A DNA stretch of 64,000 bases from Candidatus Bathyarchaeota archaeon (lineage in GTDB: Archaea > Thermoproteota > Bathyarchaeia > Bathyarchaeales > Bathycorpusculaceae). Under the pieces are notes generated by a model. It was not told the DNA's origin. It saw only the letters and a list, made by a program, of their open reading frames with translations, and did not search any database. The DNA lies in the NCBI GenBank assembly GCA_026014485.1, contig JAOZIE010000012.1, forward strand, positions 99,494 to 163,493, given 5' to 3'. Positions 43,146 through 51,204 of the stretch are shown here, one piece after another. How positions within the stretch are numbered: the stretch's first letter is position 1; each line of letters opens with the position of its first letter. The position numbers were made by a program, and so were the translations under genes.

Positions 43146-44030
43146 ATGAAAATCGGATTAGTCACCTACGCGCCTGAGAAAGTCGACGGATATGACATTC
43201 ACGTTTACTACTCAAAATGGTCTGACGGACAAGCTTGCCCCGCCGCCAAGAACATGCAGAACGATGTAACCTGTTTTTGCGACGCTAAAGCCATCCGCGA
43301 AGACCCCAGCATAGCGGCAGTTTCAAGGAATGGGTCTGCCCTGCGGAAAAACAGGCTTTTCAATTTGCCCTTTGACTACGTTTGCCCCACGAATCCACAG
43401 TACCGCAACAAAGTGCTAGACTACATAGATGACCTCAACAAAGAAGACATCGAGGGCGTAACGTTGAACCTGTATCATTTTCCCGACGAAGAATTCTGTG
43501 TCTGCCCCCGATGCATGGAACTCTGGCGCAAAAGCGGCTTGAACTGGACTGAGTGGCGAGCCCAAACCATCACTGAATTCATAAAGGAAGCCAAAGCGAA
43601 GGTGAAGGGCACATTCGCGGTGGAAATGTTTCCTGACCCGCTCATGGCAAAGGAACGGTTCGGCATAGATTTTGAGGCCATCGCTGAATTGGTAGATTAC
43701 TTCCATGTACCCCTCTCGTCACGGGACTACTTCACCAACTATTGGGTCGACCTGCTTACACGAGATTTCATAAAGCTGCTAAAGAAACCCGTGGTGGTGG
43801 AACTCAGCGGGGAGATGCTCACCGACGAAAAAGCTTCTGCTCTCCTGAAAACGGTGGCTTACCTGAGCAGACACGACCTGATGGGTACACTGCTGCTGGT
43901 GCATGACAGCGAAAACGCAAAACAAATCGCAAGGTATGCTGTGCATAACAGTGAATTCCGCGAGTGGCTCAGCAGATACGAATTTACTGAGATGAATCGG
44001 ATAGTGGATAACTGGGCGAAGTTGTACTAA
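43146..44030 (+). CDS. Uncharacterised CxCPRC protein, copy B
   Basis: 294 residues, ATG. Paralogue of the protein at 40785-41690 with the same order of motifs: MKIGLVTYAPEKVDG, C80-PTNP, FCVCPRCMELWRKSGLNW (C118, C120, C123), MFPDPLMAKERFGIDFEA and VDYFHVPLSS. Three extra cysteines sit near residues 31-45. The residues shared by both copies are the cysteines, WRKSGLNW, WRA and DPL, which probably make an active or metal site. Transcribed divergently from the ferredoxin-cbiZ-copy A unit, with 62 bases between starts. Confidence 0.75.
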   Translation: MKIGLVTYAPEKVDGYDIHVYYSKWSDGQACPAAKNMQNDVTCFCDAKAIREDPSIAAVSRNGSALRKNRLFNLPFDYVCPTNPQYRNKVLDYIDDLNKEDIEGVTLNLYHFPDEEFCVCPRCMELWRKSGLNWTEWRAQTITEFIKEAKAKVKGTFAVEMFPDPLMAKERFGIDFEAIAELVDYFHVPLSSRDYFTNYWVDLLTRDFIKLLKKPVVVELSGEMLTDEKASALLKTVAYLSRHDLMGTLLLVHDSENAKQIARYAVHNSEFREWLSRYEFTEMNRIVDNWAKLY

Positions 44031-44051
44031 CTGCTTCGTTTTGGAGCCGCA

Positions 44052-44804
44052 CTATGCTTTGCGGAGTTGTCTTCGGTATTCTCTAAGTTTTTCCATGTCG
44101 AGGTCTCTTGTTAGAATTGAGTCTTCCAGTGCGTCTGAGACTTCTTGCTCTACACCCCAAGGTGTTATGAAGGCGCTTCTGCCTCCGCGGGCGTTGCTGC
44201 TGACGTTGCCCACCTTGACGACGTAGATGCCGTTGTCTGTAGCGAGTTTTTCGGTTAAAGGGTGACCTTTCACATGTGGATGTGTGCCCATTGCGGCGAC
44301 GGGTAGAAAAACCAGTTCCGCGCCTAAATCCACGATGTCTTTGATTGTTGGGGGGTCAAACATGTCGGCGCATATGAGCATGCCGACCTTGCAGAGTTCT
44401 GTATCGAAGACGACGGGTTGGCTGCCTCGGCTTACGCCTGCGTCCAATTCTGCCTTGATGGGATTGCGTTTGCGGTATTTGCCGATGAGGGTGCCGCCGC
44501 GCCAAAGCGTGCTGATGTTGTAGAAAACGCCGTTGTCTTCCTCCAGCACTGTGCCACCCATGAGGTATGGTTCGGGCACGTCTTTGCTGACTGATTCTAA
44601 GAAGTTCAGGGTCGGCTTGAAGGTTTCCCTGCTTATGTCCCGTGCAGATGTGAAGTGCTCCATGTTGTTTGGAACTGAGAAATATTCGGGGAGAGCTATG
44701 AAGGCTGGCTGCTGCTGGGCTGCTTTTTGGATGCCCTGTCTTGCTGCGTTGAGGTTTTCGTTGAGGTCAGGGCGTACTTTCATGTGAACGAAGCTTACTT
44801 TCAA
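44052..44804 (-). CDS. Carbon-nitrogen hydrolase, nitrilase superfamily
   Basis: 250 residues from TTG 44804. The Glu-Lys-Cys triad is complete: E40 in ALPEYFSVP, K112 in GKYRKRNP and C145 in GMLICADMFDP. GGRSAFITPWG near the end fits amidase or carbamoylase members. Substrate unknown; an amide hydrolase next to the cobinamide gene cbiZ is suggestive but not proof of a link. Converges on copy B of the CxCPRC gene with 21 bases between stops. Confidence 0.9.
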   Translation of the reverse strand: MKVSFVHMKVRPDLNENLNAARQGIQKAAQQQPAFIALPEYFSVPNNMEHFTSARDISRETFKPTLNFLESVSKDVPEPYLMGGTVLEEDNGVFYNISTLWRGGTLIGKYRKRNPIKAELDAGVSRGSQPVVFDTELCKVGMLICADMFDPPTIKDIVDLGAELVFLPVAAMGTHPHVKGHPLTEKLATDNGIYVVKVGNVSSNARGGRSAFITPWGVEQEVSDALEDSILTRDLDMEKLREYRRQLRKA

Positions 44805-44987
44805 AGGTTACACCTTGGCTGATGCTGATTGCTCAGGGTTTGTTGCTTTGATAAAAACGGATTTCCATAACTTTTAAAGGTAACTGAAGCGCCTAAAGGA
44901 TAGTTTCGGAAAGCGGGTGTTCACTGTTTCAGCCTCTTTTTCCACACCTGTTTACAAATTCGCGTGTTTATTATGCATATGGATACA

Positions 44988-44996
44988 CTTAAATAC
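44988..44996 (+). promoter_or_regulatory. TATA box of the Asn-synthase-like gene
   Basis: acttaaata at 44988-44996 predicts a start site near 45018 and a leader of about 15 bases containing acgggg before ATG 45035. Confidence 0.45.
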
Positions 44997-45034
44997 TGGC
45001 GGCGAGACAACTTCTGATATTACGGGGAAAAAAC

Positions 45035-46021
45035 ATGACGCTTGACAAAAAAGAGTACGAGAAGATTTTACCCGAAGTTAAACCCTTAATCAATAAAGTA
45101 GTCCAAAAAAACATGGCTGACGCCATGCTATTCTCGGCTGGAACCGACACCGCTATAATCGCCTACGAAGCGGTAAAATATAAACCCGACATCCCGTGCT
45201 TAACGCTTGCCTTCAAACATGGAAGCCCAAAAGACACCAAATACGTCACGGAAATGGTCGCTTTCCTAAAGCTGCAACAGGAAACCCATGTTTTTGACAA
45301 AGACGAGGTCCTTGAGTTCTTCCCGAAAGTGGTAAAAGCCCTCAAAAAATTTGACCCCATGGAAATCCGCAACAGTCTCCCAGTGTACATAGGCTTAACC
45401 CTCCTTAAGCCCAAAGGCATAAAAACCGTGTTCACAGGCGACGGCTTAGACGAGCTTTTCGGCTACCCATGGCAGTTCCACCTAACCCAAGAGGAATTCG
45501 CCAAAAAACAGGAAGAAATGTGGGCAGAAATGGGGTTCAGCAGCATACCCATGGCGGAATCTCTGGGCATGAGCATCAAGGCACCCTACTTAGACCCACT
45601 GTTCATGGAGTGGGCACAGAAACTGCCCATAAAAGTAAAGATAAACTTGGGCGAAGATGGCACAAGGTTCAGCAAATGGATTCTGCGCAAAGCATACGAA
45701 GACGTACTTCCCAAAGATGTAGTCTGGCGACCTAAAGCCCCGCTGGAGCAGGGAACAGGAACAGAAGTTCTGCGAACCTACTTCAACGACATGATAACCG
45801 ACACCGAATTCGCCGAGAAGAAGAAACAGATACTTGAAGCAGACGACGTAGAAATCCAAGACAAAGAACAACTACTTTACTACGAACAGTACCGCAAGAT
45901 ATTCGGCAAACCCAAGGACATGTTCCCGAAGTTTGAGGGCGCAATTCAGTGTCCCAAATGCAAGAGCTACCTTAAAACCAAGATTCAGTTCTGCAAAATC
46001 TGCGGAGCATACCCCATCTAA
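45035..46021 (+). CDS. Asparagine-synthase-like ATP pyrophosphatase with C-terminal zinc ribbon
   Basis: 328 residues. It has only the ATP-PPase half of asparagine synthetase; the glutaminase domain is absent. The PP-loop is LFSAGTDTAII (SAGTDT rather than SGGxDS), followed by FTGDGLDELFGYPWQF, which matches the acidic Asn-synthase motif, and APYLDPLFMEWAQKLP. The last 25 residues form a zinc ribbon, CPKCKSYLKTKIQFCKICG. A zinc ribbon suggests an RNA or protein substrate rather than free aspartate; this is inference. It could amidate or adenylate an unknown carboxylate. Single gene with its own TATA box and T-run terminator. Confidence 0.8.
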   Translation: MTLDKKEYEKILPEVKPLINKVVQKNMADAMLFSAGTDTAIIAYEAVKYKPDIPCLTLAFKHGSPKDTKYVTEMVAFLKLQQETHVFDKDEVLEFFPKVVKALKKFDPMEIRNSLPVYIGLTLLKPKGIKTVFTGDGLDELFGYPWQFHLTQEEFAKKQEEMWAEMGFSSIPMAESLGMSIKAPYLDPLFMEWAQKLPIKVKINLGEDGTRFSKWILRKAYEDVLPKDVVWRPKAPLEQGTGTEVLRTYFNDMITDTEFAEKKKQILEADDVEIQDKEQLLYYEQYRKIFGKPKDMFPKFEGAIQCPKCKSYLKTKIQFCKICGAYPI

Positions 46022-46042
46022 ATTTTCTCTCCCTTTCATTTC

Positions 46043-46048
46043 TTTTTT
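46043..46048 (+). terminator. T-run terminator after Asn-synthase-like gene
   Basis: A pyrimidine-rich tract ending in tttttt lies 22-27 bases after the stop. Archaeal-type T-rich termination. Confidence 0.45.
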
Positions 46049-46135
46049 GTCTGAAGCCCATAAAAGTCTTTTAGGCTTGGGCTTTTGGGGAAAACCTTAA
46101 TTCTGTAGTCGTTTCTGTCTGTTAAAAACAGAGGT

Positions 46136-47212
46136 GTGAACGTAAACATGGCTAGGCTGTCTCAGTTGAAGTGGGCTATGGGAGCCAGCATATTCGCAGC
46201 CGCCTTCATATTCGGCGCATTCCTAATCGGAGCAATATTCCTTATCCAATACTACGTTGTGGGTTTTGACGTGTTCACGGGTGTTCTTCTCGCCTTAGGC
46301 GGCACGGCGCTGTTCATACTGTTCGAGTACGCAATCGGCCCAGTCATAGTCAGCGCCACCACACATCTGCATTTCCTTAAGCCAGGAGAAAATCCGTGGC
46401 TGGAAAACACCGTTAAAGACCTTGCCCAGAAAAGCGGCATACCCATGCCTCGTTTAGCTGTTGTGCCAAATAATTCGCCTAACGCATTTACGTATGGAAG
46501 AACTACCAGCAGCGCGGTCTTGGCAGTTCATGAGGGACTGCTAAGAAGCCTCAACGAAGACGAAGTTAAAGGCGTAATAGCCCACGAGCTAGGCCACATT
46601 AAACATAAAGATTACATTGTGATGACGGTGCTTTCAGCTCTGCCGCTTCTTGCCTACTGGATATCTCAAATCACCCTTAATGCAGCGTGGTTCAGCGGCG
46701 GTTCCAGACGGGGCAGAAACCGAGACAACTCAGGAGCCATACTGATAGCTATAGGCGTCATCTCATTTGTCGTCTACATCCTGTCGTTTTTGGCGGTTAT
46801 GAGGCTGAGCAGATTACGCGAGCACTACGCGGATTCATACAGCGCCTACTTAACCAATAACCCCCGAAGCCTCCAAAGCGCACTGGCAAAAATCACCTAC
46901 GGCCTATCCATTGCACCAAAAGCCGCAACGGAAGCCCGAAGCTTCTACATCGAAGACCCCACACAGGCAAAGCGGGAAGTCGCCGAAATCATGCAGAAAA
47001 AGAACAAGTACGATTTAGACCACGACGGCGTCTTAGACGAACGCGAACTGGAACACGCCATGGAAAAAGAAGCTAAATCCACTTGGGTCCAAATGAACAG
47101 CCTCTTCGCCACGCACCCACCCACTTTCCGACGCATCCTGCTGCTACGCGAAATCGAAAACGAAATGAAAACGGGAGCCTACACAACAGATAAAGTGCAC
47201 TACTACGTGTAG
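46136..47212 (+). CDS. htpX: HtpX-like M48 membrane metalloprotease with EF-hand loop
   Basis: 358 residues from GTG 46136; ATG 46148 is an alternative. Membrane quality-control zinc protease. Two N-terminal helices (about 15-40 and 45-75), the zinc motif H150-ELG-H154 in VIAHELGHIKHKD, two further helices (about 160-182 and 198-222) and the third zinc ligand region REHYADSYSAYL. Unusually, residues 293-304 (DLDHDGVLDERE) form a full 12-position EF-hand loop inserted before the C-terminal THPP segment. Calcium control of the protease is a testable idea. Normal family proteins are about 290 residues. Confidence 0.93.
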   Translation: MNVNMARLSQLKWAMGASIFAAAFIFGAFLIGAIFLIQYYVVGFDVFTGVLLALGGTALFILFEYAIGPVIVSATTHLHFLKPGENPWLENTVKDLAQKSGIPMPRLAVVPNNSPNAFTYGRTTSSAVLAVHEGLLRSLNEDEVKGVIAHELGHIKHKDYIVMTVLSALPLLAYWISQITLNAAWFSGGSRRGRNRDNSGAILIAIGVISFVVYILSFLAVMRLSRLREHYADSYSAYLTNNPRSLQSALAKITYGLSIAPKAATEARSFYIEDPTQAKREVAEIMQKKNKYDLDHDGVLDERELEHAMEKEAKSTWVQMNSLFATHPPTFRRILLLREIENEMKTGAYTTDKVHYYV

Positions 47213-47287
47213 GAGTTATACGACTGCCGTTATAACACAAGGTAGGCAGCAAATTAGAAAATTATTCTAATTCCAAAATATCTAATG

Positions 47288-48601
47288 TTATATTGAAGCA
47301 GGTTCAGTCAGTTTCTTCTGTTTCCTTCTCGCATGCTTGGAAACGGCGAAAATCGCGCTAGCAATAACGATTCCTATAACTGCTATTAATGCGCCCTTAA
47401 TGTAAAGGTTCCCGCCAGTACTGAATATATTTATGGTATTTAGATAATCAGGCCCCATTTCATTGCCGTTGATTTTGAGAAGGTAAAAATCATTGAGTTC
47501 GATTACACTATTGTTTACTATCATGAGGTTACCGGAGTATCCTGCAACCGCTAATCCCCCATCTTGAGTGTTAACGACACAATATCCCTCGTTTTGCTGG
47601 TTGGGACCTTGGTAGGTATTGCTCCATTCGACGTTTCCGGAGACATCAAACTTTACTATCAAGCAACTAATTCCATGTAATGTTCCACCTGTTCCAACTA
47701 CAATATACCCTTTGTCCTGAGTCTCGACAACTGAACGGCCCGAACAAGATAAAACGTGATTTTTGACTTTATTCCCCAGATTAAAAGCTTGATCCCATTG
47801 TAAATTGCCATTCGAACTTACTTTGGCTAACCAAACGTTTCCAGTAGACCCAGTATCAGAATCCCGCGGAATTGATATGGAGCCCGTAATAACAAAATCC
47901 CCATCGGCGGTCTCCAATAGTGCCGTCGCAAAGCCCTTCTCAAACGTCTGACACCACAACTTATTTCCTAAACAGTCTGTTTTTATCAAATTGATAGGTG
48001 TAGGAGCTCCGTAGTAGTGTCCATAATCCCTACTTATGAACGCATATCCGCCATCGTTGGTTGCAATCGCGGCTTGAATTCCCCCATAACTTACGTTCCA
48101 TTCAAAAGCTCTCTCTGGACTAATTTTGACTAAACAACTAGTGGTTGCCAAAAGATAACCCCCATCACCTGTTTGAAGAACCGATTTCCCTTCACCTTTA
48201 TATTGAACAGTTACGTTCCACTTTTTGCTTCCCGAAGAGTCAATTTTTATAAGACAAGCATCATTCAAACCTGGAGAACCTGCTATTACATATCCTCCGT
48301 CAATTGTCTGGATTATCGAATTAGCTTTTTCATCATATTGTTCACCAATTTTTCGATTCCATTGCATGTTTCCTGAAGAATCAGTTTTTACTATCCAAAT
48401 ATCGACCCCTGTCGCACCTGAAGAATTGGTGAAACCAGCAAGAGCATAACCTCCATCGTTTGTTTGGATTATAGAGTACGCCTCCTCATTTTCTTTGTCT
48501 CCATAGGCTTTGCTCCATCCAGCTGTAGCAAAGCTAAACGATAAAGATAGAAGTATAGTCAAAAGGGCAAAGCAGACGATAATTTGTACTTTGCTTTTCA
48601 A
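47288..48601 (-). CDS. Secreted tandem-repeat (propeller-like) protein with C-terminal helix
   Basis: 437 residues from TTG 48601, with ggaggg eight bases upstream. Signal peptide KVQIIVCFALLTILLSLSFS, then about seven repeats such as SIIQTNDGGYALAGFTNSSG and IWIVKTDSSGNMQWNRKIG. The repeat unit matches that of the protein at 30489-31886. The C-terminus has a helix (GALIAVIGIVIASAIFAVS) and basic tail but no IPEFP motif, so anchoring may differ between the two. Monocistronic, TATA-like attatttaag at 48638-48647 on the reverse strand. Confidence 0.8.
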   Translation of the reverse strand: MKSKVQIIVCFALLTILLSLSFSFATAGWSKAYGDKENEEAYSIIQTNDGGYALAGFTNSSGATGVDIWIVKTDSSGNMQWNRKIGEQYDEKANSIIQTIDGGYVIAGSPGLNDACLIKIDSSGSKKWNVTVQYKGEGKSVLQTGDGGYLLATTSCLVKISPERAFEWNVSYGGIQAAIATNDGGYAFISRDYGHYYGAPTPINLIKTDCLGNKLWCQTFEKGFATALLETADGDFVITGSISIPRDSDTGSTGNVWLAKVSSNGNLQWDQAFNLGNKVKNHVLSCSGRSVVETQDKGYIVVGTGGTLHGISCLIVKFDVSGNVEWSNTYQGPNQQNEGYCVVNTQDGGLAVAGYSGNLMIVNNSVIELNDFYLLKINGNEMGPDYLNTINIFSTGGNLYIKGALIAVIGIVIASAIFAVSKHARRKQKKLTEPASI

Positions 48602-48829
48602 GCCATTTCCCTCCGTTTCTTGTCTTTGGTTTCAACTTAAATAATTTAGTGCCCTTAGAGGGTTTCAGAAAGTAAAAAGGTATTGTTCTTTTATTTACAG
48701 ATTTTCTAAAACTAAACTTCAGACATAATTTTAGACTTATTCGTTGAAAAGTATCCTAACTCATGCGAAGACTAATATCTCTGGCAGGGGGTTACTTCAT
48801 GAAAAGCAACTTAAGAGTGAAAACAGAAG

Positions 48830-49036
48830 ATGCCGTATTGTCCTGAATGCGGTGGAGAAATGGTTTACGCCATAAGCACCAAACGCTTAAATTGCAAAAG
48901 CTGTGGCTTATCCGTCACTCAGCAGGAACTCATGGAGCTCCGAGAGAAAAACAGGCCTCCAGAGGAAACTGAGGACGAAATCCGCCAAAACCGCAGAAAA
49001 GAGTACCTGAAGTGGTACCTCAGTAGTAAGAAGTAA
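48830..49036 (+). CDS. Small zinc-ribbon protein
   Basis: 68 residues, ATG. One zinc ribbon, CPECGGEMVYAISTKRLNCK with SCG, then a charged helix rich in Glu and Arg ending LKWYLSSKK. The fold resembles the ribbons of transcription or translation accessory proteins; no name can be given. It precedes the CinA-like gene by about 100 bases in the same direction. Confidence 0.75.
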   Translation: MPYCPECGGEMVYAISTKRLNCKSCGLSVTQQELMELREKNRPPEETEDEIRQNRRKEYLKWYLSSKK

Positions 49037-49134
49037 CAGCCGCGCAAACTGCGTTTTTTGCGGTTGGTTAGCGAACAGTATAAAAGTGAAGTCTCTTTTA
49101 GAGAAAGTCTAAGCTGCTACAGGGAGCCGCTGCA

Positions 49135-49965
49135 ATGACTGTGGATATGGAAATAATCTGCGTGGGCAATGAACTGCTTATCGGAAAAGTCGTAAACACC
49201 AACGCAAGTTGGCTGGGCAAACGAGCCACCGCGCTGGGCGTAGCAGTAAAACGGATAACCGTCGTTGCAGACGTAATCGAAGAAATGTCCACTGCCTTCC
49301 AAGAGGCGCTTTCCCGCAAACCAAAATTCATCGTAGTCACGGGTGGTTTGGGACCAACCTTTGACGACAAAACCTTAGAAGGCATCGCCAAAGCGTTAAA
49401 CCGCAACCTCTCAGTTAGCAAAGAGGCGCTGGATATGGTTAAGGCAAAATACGGGGAGTACACTAAAACCCGAAACATCCCCGAAGACGAACTGACCCCA
49501 GCCAGAGTCAAAATGGCAACCCTCCCCGCAGACACAACGCCGATTCGAAATCCCGTTGGAACAGCACCGGCCATCCGCGCTGACTTAAACGACACGGTTT
49601 TGGTTGTGTTACCTGGGGTGCCAAGGGAGATGGAAGCCATTTTTGAAGAGTCAGTTGCGCCCTTGCTACGTCAGGCAGCGGGCGACAGGGGCTTCTTTGA
49701 ACTCAGCATCTACGCCGAAAAGATAATGGAGTCAGTTATAGCCCCACTTATAGATACAGTGATGCATGAGAACCCGCTTGTGTACATAAAGTCGCATCCT
49801 AAAGGTAGAGAAAACCAGCCCCACATCGAACTACACCTGTCCACCTCAGGCAAGCCCTCAGATAACCCCCAAAACAGACTTGCTAAGGCGGCCTTGCAGC
49901 TTTCCGCGTTAATTGAGAAAACAGACGGCGAAGTCGTCAAAGTGGAATCGCAAGGACAGGTTTAG
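49135..49965 (+). CDS. CinA-like molybdopterin-binding domain protein
   Basis: 276 residues from ATG 49135. MoCF-biosynthesis fold as in the N-terminal domain of CinA: VGNELLIGKVVNTNASWLGK, VVTGGLGPTFDDKTLEGIAK, RNPVGTAPAI and LPGVPREMEAIFEE. The C-terminal NMN deamidase domain of CinA is missing, as is usual in archaeal members. Related proteins act in NAD repair or pyrophosphate cleavage; the exact reaction is not certain here. Confidence 0.9.
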   Translation: MTVDMEIICVGNELLIGKVVNTNASWLGKRATALGVAVKRITVVADVIEEMSTAFQEALSRKPKFIVVTGGLGPTFDDKTLEGIAKALNRNLSVSKEALDMVKAKYGEYTKTRNIPEDELTPARVKMATLPADTTPIRNPVGTAPAIRADLNDTVLVVLPGVPREMEAIFEESVAPLLRQAAGDRGFFELSIYAEKIMESVIAPLIDTVMHENPLVYIKSHPKGRENQPHIELHLSTSGKPSDNPQNRLAKAALQLSALIEKTDGEVVKVESQGQV

Positions 49966-50031
49966 CGGATTTCAGCATAGGATTTATTTGACATTTATAA
50001 TACCTTAAGCCGTCTGCCAAAATAAGGAGCA

Positions 50032-51204
50032 GTGAAATGCGTGAATGCTAAACTGGCGGCGGCTCTGGTCATGGTTATCTTTTTAGTGTCAGCGTTGAGC
50101 TGCGCGGCGCCGCAGGGTTTGGCTCAGGAAAACAACCTGTCATTCACGCTTCTTAATCAGGCAGACCGCTCTTTCAACTGTACGCTTAACGTATTGGTTC
50201 CCCAGTCCCTAAGCCAACACTATGAGAATTTGAGTCACCGCGCAGTCTCAGACCAAGATTTCCCCATATTCGTCACACCCTACGCCGTCGGAACCCTTGT
50301 GCCCCCGCTGAGGCAGATTTACCCTAATGATGAAGACTTCGCCAACGGCGTCCTTGACCTTGTGCATCAAATTCCCTACGAAGAAATTGCTACTCCGTTT
50401 TATCCTGTTGAAACTTTGCTGATGAATAGAGGTGACTGCGACATGTTTTCGTTCCTCGCTGCGTCAATCATGAAGGCAGGAGGCTTAGACGTTGTGCTTC
50501 TGCGTTACCTAGCTCAGAACCACATGAACATAGGCGTACACCTTGACGAAGCACCAAAAGAAGCACAAAGAGAGGTGGGGGCAATCAATTACAACGGCAT
50601 CAAATATTACGTAGCCGAATGCACAACCTCAAACTGGAAAAACGGCTGGCGCGTCGGGGAATGCCCCCCAGACTTGAAAGGCATAGAAGCAGTGATTATT
50701 CCGCTTGAAGATGTTGAAAGAACCGCGCCGGGGCAGATTTCTGCGAGCTTCAAAAAACTACAAGGCACAACGCTTACGTTGAGTGTTTCGCCTGCCCTTA
50801 CCGCGGAAGGCATCACTGTATCCATGAACGGGCAGATTTCTCCGGCTTTGCCATACCAGAACGTGACACTACTTTACCGCACAAACGGCGGGCACTGGGA
50901 GGCGTTTGCGTCAACGTTAACTGGAAGGGACGGCAAGTTCCTTTATGCATGGAAAGCCGAGGTAACAGGGCAGGTCAACTTGCGTGCAAGCTGGATTGGC
51001 AACAAAGAATATGCAGGCAGCATAAGCGCAAACCAAGAAACCATCATTTTACCATTCTACATTGTCATATTGATATTTACTGGGTTTGGCGCCGGAGCCA
51101 TTTATATCACGACAGAAGTGCTTTCAAGAAAAAACAGACGGAAAAACCGTAGCAAGTCACCAAATACAAGAACTGAAAAAGGAAAAAGGGAAAAAGGGAT
51201 TTAG
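50032..51204 (+). CDS. Exported transglutaminase-like protein with C-terminal membrane helix
   Basis: 390 residues from GTG 50032; GTG 50041 also fits the aaggag site. Signal peptide (LAAALVMVIFLVSALSC). Transglutaminase-like core: C136 in NRGDCDMFSFLAASIMKAGG, His in NHMNIGVHL (H164 or H170) and E196 in KYYVAECTTSNW would form the Cys-His-acid triad. An Ig-like domain (about 250-345, with GHWEAFASTLTGRDGKFLY) and one helix (FYIVILIFTGFGAGAIYI) with a very basic tail follow. Likely a surface cysteine protease or crosslinking enzyme. The 3' end overlaps the convergent neighbour's annotated end by 48 bases; that neighbour probably ends earlier (see its entry). Confidence 0.85.
   Translation: MKCVNAKLAAALVMVIFLVSALSCAAPQGLAQENNLSFTLLNQADRSFNCTLNVLVPQSLSQHYENLSHRAVSDQDFPIFVTPYAVGTLVPPLRQIYPNDEDFANGVLDLVHQIPYEEIATPFYPVETLLMNRGDCDMFSFLAASIMKAGGLDVVLLRYLAQNHMNIGVHLDEAPKEAQREVGAINYNGIKYYVAECTTSNWKNGWRVGECPPDLKGIEAVIIPLEDVERTAPGQISASFKKLQGTTLTLSVSPALTAEGITVSMNGQISPALPYQNVTLLYRTNGGHWEAFASTLTGRDGKFLYAWKAEVTGQVNLRASWIGNKEYAGSISANQETIILPFYIVILIFTGFGAGAIYITTEVLSRKNRRKNRSKSPNTRTEKGKREKGI

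Noticed and set aside
46136..46147. First four codons of htpX as certain start
   Set aside because: GTG 46136 and ATG 46148 are both plausible; neither has a clear ribosome site, so the start is left open.
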